A stretch of DNA of 64,000 nt from Rhodoferax sp. TS-BS-61-7. Its GTDB lineage: Bacteria > Pseudomonadota > Gammaproteobacteria > Burkholderiales > Burkholderiaceae_C. Where the stretch lies: contig NZ_PTQY01000003.1 of NCBI RefSeq assembly GCF_002943465.1, forward strand, positions 1 to 64,000, in the 5' to 3' direction. A model generated the notes under the pieces. The model was not told the origin of the DNA. It searched no databases and worked only from the letters and a program-made list of their open reading frames with translations. This document shows positions 61,290 through 64,000 of this stretch, piece by piece (the first letter of the stretch is position 1; each line of letters opens with the position of its first letter). A program made the translations under genes and the position numbers.

Positions 61290-62024
61290 ATGAAACCCGT
61301 TTGGCGCGCTGTCTTGGCTGCCTGGTTCGGCTTGGGCCTGTGGTGTGGCGTTGCCTTGCCCGCCTGGGCGGCTGACTACAAGCTCAGCACCCTCGAATGG
61401 GCTCCGTATACCGGTGCGGGGTTGCCGGGCAAAGGCCTGGTGTCTGCCACCATTGCCGATGCGCTGAAGGTGTCTGGCTACAGTGTTGAGGTGCAGTTTT
61501 TTCCATGGTCCCGGGCGGTGCGTCTGGTCGACTCCAGCCCCGCGTATGTGGGCTTTTTCCCGGCCTATTACTCGCGGGAGCGCGCCGCGCGTTACCTCTA
61601 CTCCGACCCCGTGGGGCGCAGCCATGTGGTGTTTCTGGAACGCAGCGACAGCCCCGTGAAATGGACGACGTATGACGATTTGCAGGGCCAGCGCATCGGC
61701 GTGGTGCGCGGCTTTGTGAACACCGAGGAGCTAGATGCGCGCATTGCCAGCAAGGTGCTGATCTCGGAAGAGGCGCCGGACGACCGTAGCAATATCTTGA
61801 AGCTGGTGGCGGGCCGGATTGATCTGGCCGTGGTCGACCAGCAGGTCTACCAGCACCTGGTGCAGACCGACCCGCAGCTGGCACGTGTGGCGACTCAGCT
61901 GCAGGTGAACCCCAAGGTGCTGGAGGTGAAAAATCTCTATGTATGTTTTCAGCGCACGCCAGCGGGCGCACTGGCACAGCGTGCCCTGAACACCGGGCTG
62001 CGCAAGCTGCGGCCGGTGCTGTAG
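61290..62024 (+). CDS. Periplasmic solute-binding protein, family 3
   Basis: The 244-residue protein has a signal peptide (cleavage after PAWA, residue 27) and the two-lobe family-3 solute-binding fold: DYKLSTLEWAPYTGAGLPGK at the start, FFPWSRAVRLVDSSPAYVGF near 75, DLQGQRIGVVRGFVNTEEL near 132 and AGRIDLAVVDQQVYQHLV near 175. Similar proteins bind amino acids or serve as sensor modules. No permease or ATPase adjoins, so it may report ligand to the PAS sensor encoded 102 bases downstream. Divergent from the ATP-grasp gene across a 129-base spacer. Confidence 0.88.
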   Translation: MKPVWRAVLAAWFGLGLWCGVALPAWAADYKLSTLEWAPYTGAGLPGKGLVSATIADALKVSGYSVEVQFFPWSRAVRLVDSSPAYVGFFPAYYSRERAARYLYSDPVGRSHVVFLERSDSPVKWTTYDDLQGQRIGVVRGFVNTEELDARIASKVLISEEAPDDRSNILKLVAGRIDLAVVDQQVYQHLVQTDPQLARVATQLQVNPKVLEVKNLYVCFQRTPAGALAQRALNTGLRKLRPVL

Positions 62025-62125
62025 CGGCGCAAGCCCGTACAGCCGGGTTTGTGCGGAGGCCGGGCCCCCGCCACAGGCGTACCATGCAGGTGTAGCCCTG
62101 AAGAATGAAAAACAGGAGTTGGACC

Positions 62126-64000
62126 GTGACGCCGTTGCCCCAAGTACCGGAAACCGAGGTTTCCAGCTTGCGCAGTCCGGCTTTTCCGGACCGTGTACCC
62201 GAAGCGGCCCTCGCGGCCGTTGCCCCGCTTGTGGCGCAGCTCTGCGCCGCCCCCCTGAGCCTGGTGTATGACCTCTGGCAACCCCCATGTCGGGTGCTGG
62301 CCCACCATGGGTTTGCCGCACCGCCCCAAGCCGGGGCCGGGCTGGCCCTGTGGGCAACACAGGCGGGCCTGGCGGGGGTGTTCCATGTGGAAGATGCCCT
62401 GCAAGACACGCGTTTAGCCAGCGATCCTCTGCTGCTTGCCGAAGGGGTGCGCTTTTGCGCAGGCGTGGCCTTGCGCCGTGCGGACGGCCAGGTGGTGGGC
62501 TGTTTGCTGGCCATGGACCGGGTGGTGCGGCCGCTGCTGCCGGCCCAAGCCCAGGCCCTGCAAACCCTGGCTTGGCTGGTGCAGGCGCAATGGGCTGCCC
62601 CGGTGGGCGAGGCCAGCTACCGCGCCTTGGTGGAAACCCAGACAGAGATGGTCTCTCTTGCCACCGCACAGGGGGTGCTGCTGTATGTGAACCCGCAGTA
62701 CGCCGCGCACTTTGGTATGCGGCCGGCCGATATGGTGGGGCGCAGCCTGTATGACTTTGTGGCGGTACACGACCAACCGGCCGTGCGTGCGCAGATTGAC
62801 ACAGTGCTGCGCGAGGGCGGCAACCTGCAGGGCGAGAACCGCATGGTGGCCGCAGACGGGTCAGAGAAATGGGTGTCCTGGACCAATGCCGTGCAGCACG
62901 ACGCGCTGGGCACCCCTTTGCTCAACTCGGTGGGCCGCGATGTGACCGCCCAGCGCCTGGCCGAGCGGGCGCTGCAGGCGAGTGAATCGTTTCTAGAAAA
63001 AACCGGCCAAGTGGCCCGCATTGGCGGCTGGGAGATGGACATGGCGCGCCAGACGCTGGCCTGGTCCGAGCAGACCAAGCGCATCCACGAGGTGGAGGCG
63101 GATTTTGTGCCTACGGTGCAGAACGTGAACGACTTCTACCCCGCCGACGCCATGGTGGAGCTGCAGGCCGCCGCCCAGCGGGCCATGCAGACCGGCCAGG
63201 CCTGGGACCTGGAGGTGCCCCTGGTCACGGGCAAGGGCCGCCAAATCTGGGTGCGGGCCCAGGGCGAGGTGCAGTTTGAGCAGGGCGCACCGGTGCGCCT
63301 GTTTGGCACGGTGCAAGAAATCACGGAGCGCGTGGTGGCCGAAAAAGCACTGCGCGTGCTGACCACCATTTTTGACAAGACCACCGACCTGGTGGTGCAG
63401 ACCGACCGGGCCGGGCGCATCAGCTACATGAACCCGGCCGTGCGCCGGTTCACCGGCCTGGGGGCCGATGCGCCGGTGGGGCACCTGAGTTTTGAAGATT
63501 TCAACACCCCGCAGACCAATGCGCTCTACCAGTCCACCATCCTGCCGGTGGTGCATGCCGACGGCGTCTGGCTCGGGGTGACCACGGTGTATGGCGAGGG
63601 CAAACGCACCATTCCGGTCAGCCACATGGTGATTGCCCACACCGACAAGGACGGCCGCGTGGAGCACTACTCCGCGGTCATGCGGGACATCTCGGCGCTG
63701 GTCGATATCCAGCAAGAGCTGCTGCAACAGACCGCCACCCTGCGTTCGGTGACCGAGGCCATTCCGGCCGGGGTGGCCGTGGTGGGGGCAGACGAGCGCA
63801 TCAAGTTCGTTAACAGTGCCTTCGAGCGCTGGCATGGCTCACCACGCGGTGTGCTGGTCGGGCGCTATTTGTGGGAGGCCTTGGGGGCCGAAGAGTACGC
63901 ACGCACCCAGCACTGGACCGCCCAGGCCCTGGCCGGGGAGACGGTGACCTACGAGAAAGAGTTTGTGGGCAACAACCGATCCCAGAACCTGCTGATGACC
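62126..64000 (+). CDS. GAF/PAS multidomain sensor protein, truncated by the window end
   Basis: The frame is open from GTG 62126 to base 64000 (625 codons) without a stop. An AGGAG at 62114-62118 is seven bases before the GTG, so I prefer it to the in-frame ATG at 62105. An N-terminal GAF-like domain (about 25-165) is followed by PAS domains at about 170-285, 288-405, 410-525 and 530 onward. Each of the first three ends in the usual hinge (DVTAQRLAERAL, EITERVVAEKAL, DISALVDIQQEL). No membrane segment is seen. The output domain, probably a kinase or GGDEF/EAL, lies beyond the window. Confidence 0.9.
   Translation, partial: MTPLPQVPETEVSSLRSPAFPDRVPEAALAAVAPLVAQLCAAPLSLVYDLWQPPCRVLAHHGFAAPPQAGAGLALWATQAGLAGVFHVEDALQDTRLASDPLLLAEGVRFCAGVALRRADGQVVGCLLAMDRVVRPLLPAQAQALQTLAWLVQAQWAAPVGEASYRALVETQTEMVSLATAQGVLLYVNPQYAAHFGMRPADMVGRSLYDFVAVHDQPAVRAQIDTVLREGGNLQGENRMVAADGSEKWVSWTNAVQHDALGTPLLNSVGRDVTAQRLAERALQASESFLEKTGQVARIGGWEMDMARQTLAWSEQTKRIHEVEADFVPTVQNVNDFYPADAMVELQAAAQRAMQTGQAWDLEVPLVTGKGRQIWVRAQGEVQFEQGAPVRLFGTVQEITERVVAEKALRVLTTIFDKTTDLVVQTDRAGRISYMNPAVRRFTGLGADAPVGHLSFEDFNTPQTNALYQSTILPVVHADGVWLGVTTVYGEGKRTIPVSHMVIAHTDKDGRVEHYSAVMRDISALVDIQQELLQQTATLRSVTEAIPAGVAVVGADERIKFVNSAFERWHGSPRGVLVGRYLWEALGAEEYARTQHWTAQALAGETVTYEKEFVGNNRSQNLLMT

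Noticed and set aside
1..64000. tRNA, rRNA or CRISPR features
   Set aside because: The intergenic gaps are short and contain no T-loop-like GTTCGA pattern, no rRNA segments and no regularly spaced direct repeats. The repeat family is dispersed, not arrayed.

Overview
The window looks like chromosomal DNA of a betaproteobacterium of the order Burkholderiales, most likely a Comamonadaceae member close to Rhodoferax or Polaromonas. This rests on high GC, on gene blocks familiar from that order (argF-argD / DUF3579 / rpsT / murJ / sirB1 and purM / AI-2E exporter / hda / HAD / pcnB / folK), and on a dispersed repeat of about 60 nt that I recall from Comamonadaceae genomes. I ran no database search. 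No rRNA, tRNA, CRISPR array, prophage or insertion sequence is visible, and no gene-free gap exceeds 300 bases.

Region 1 (1-9.0 kb) holds a small membrane protein and a leftward signalling operon: a 1450-residue Cache/PAS/GGDEF/EAL/REC sensor, a 49-codon mini-ORF, an HDOD protein, a PAS histidine kinase and a response regulator with an eroded HD-GYP domain. The genes overlap or nearly touch. Region 2 (9.0-18.6 kb) is a complete histidine-degradation locus, hutC-D-I-G-F leftward and hutU-H rightward, around a HutC-type palindrome, followed by a DHA2 transporter.

Region 3 (18.6-30.5 kb) is accessory: a ParD-like protein coupled to methionine aminopeptidase, a zeta-like toxin pair, a PEP-CTERM protein, a MarR gene broken by a stop codon beneath two palindromes, DUF1398, SDR, CorA-like, RidA/LysR, HigBA, an ArsR remnant, an Rrf2/flavoprotein pair and DinB. 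Region 4 (30.5-38.5 kb) has a two-component system divergent from an orphan TRAP binding protein, then a PhyH oxygenase, a regulator with two LysR-type DNA-binding domains, an ABC binding protein, a hydrolase and an NTF2-like protein.

Region 5 (38.5-55.3 kb) is mostly core: kynU-kynA, a CigR/RcnB-like exported protein, argD-argF, rpsT, a double-REC diguanylate cyclase, murJ, sirB1, a ParA-like ATPase, purM, hda, pcnB and folK. Region 6 (55.3-64 kb) has a chemoreceptor, a second RidA protein, a fused circularly permuted ATP-grasp/alpha-E protein coupled to a transglutaminase-like protein (a predicted peptide-ligase system), a periplasmic binding protein and a GAF/PAS sensor that runs off the end.

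The most distinctive non-gene signal is the repeat: nine recognisable copies in 64 kb, in both orientations. One is translated in frame inside the ATP-grasp gene, two supply or abut stop codons, and a weaker one lies inside a HAD phosphatase gene.
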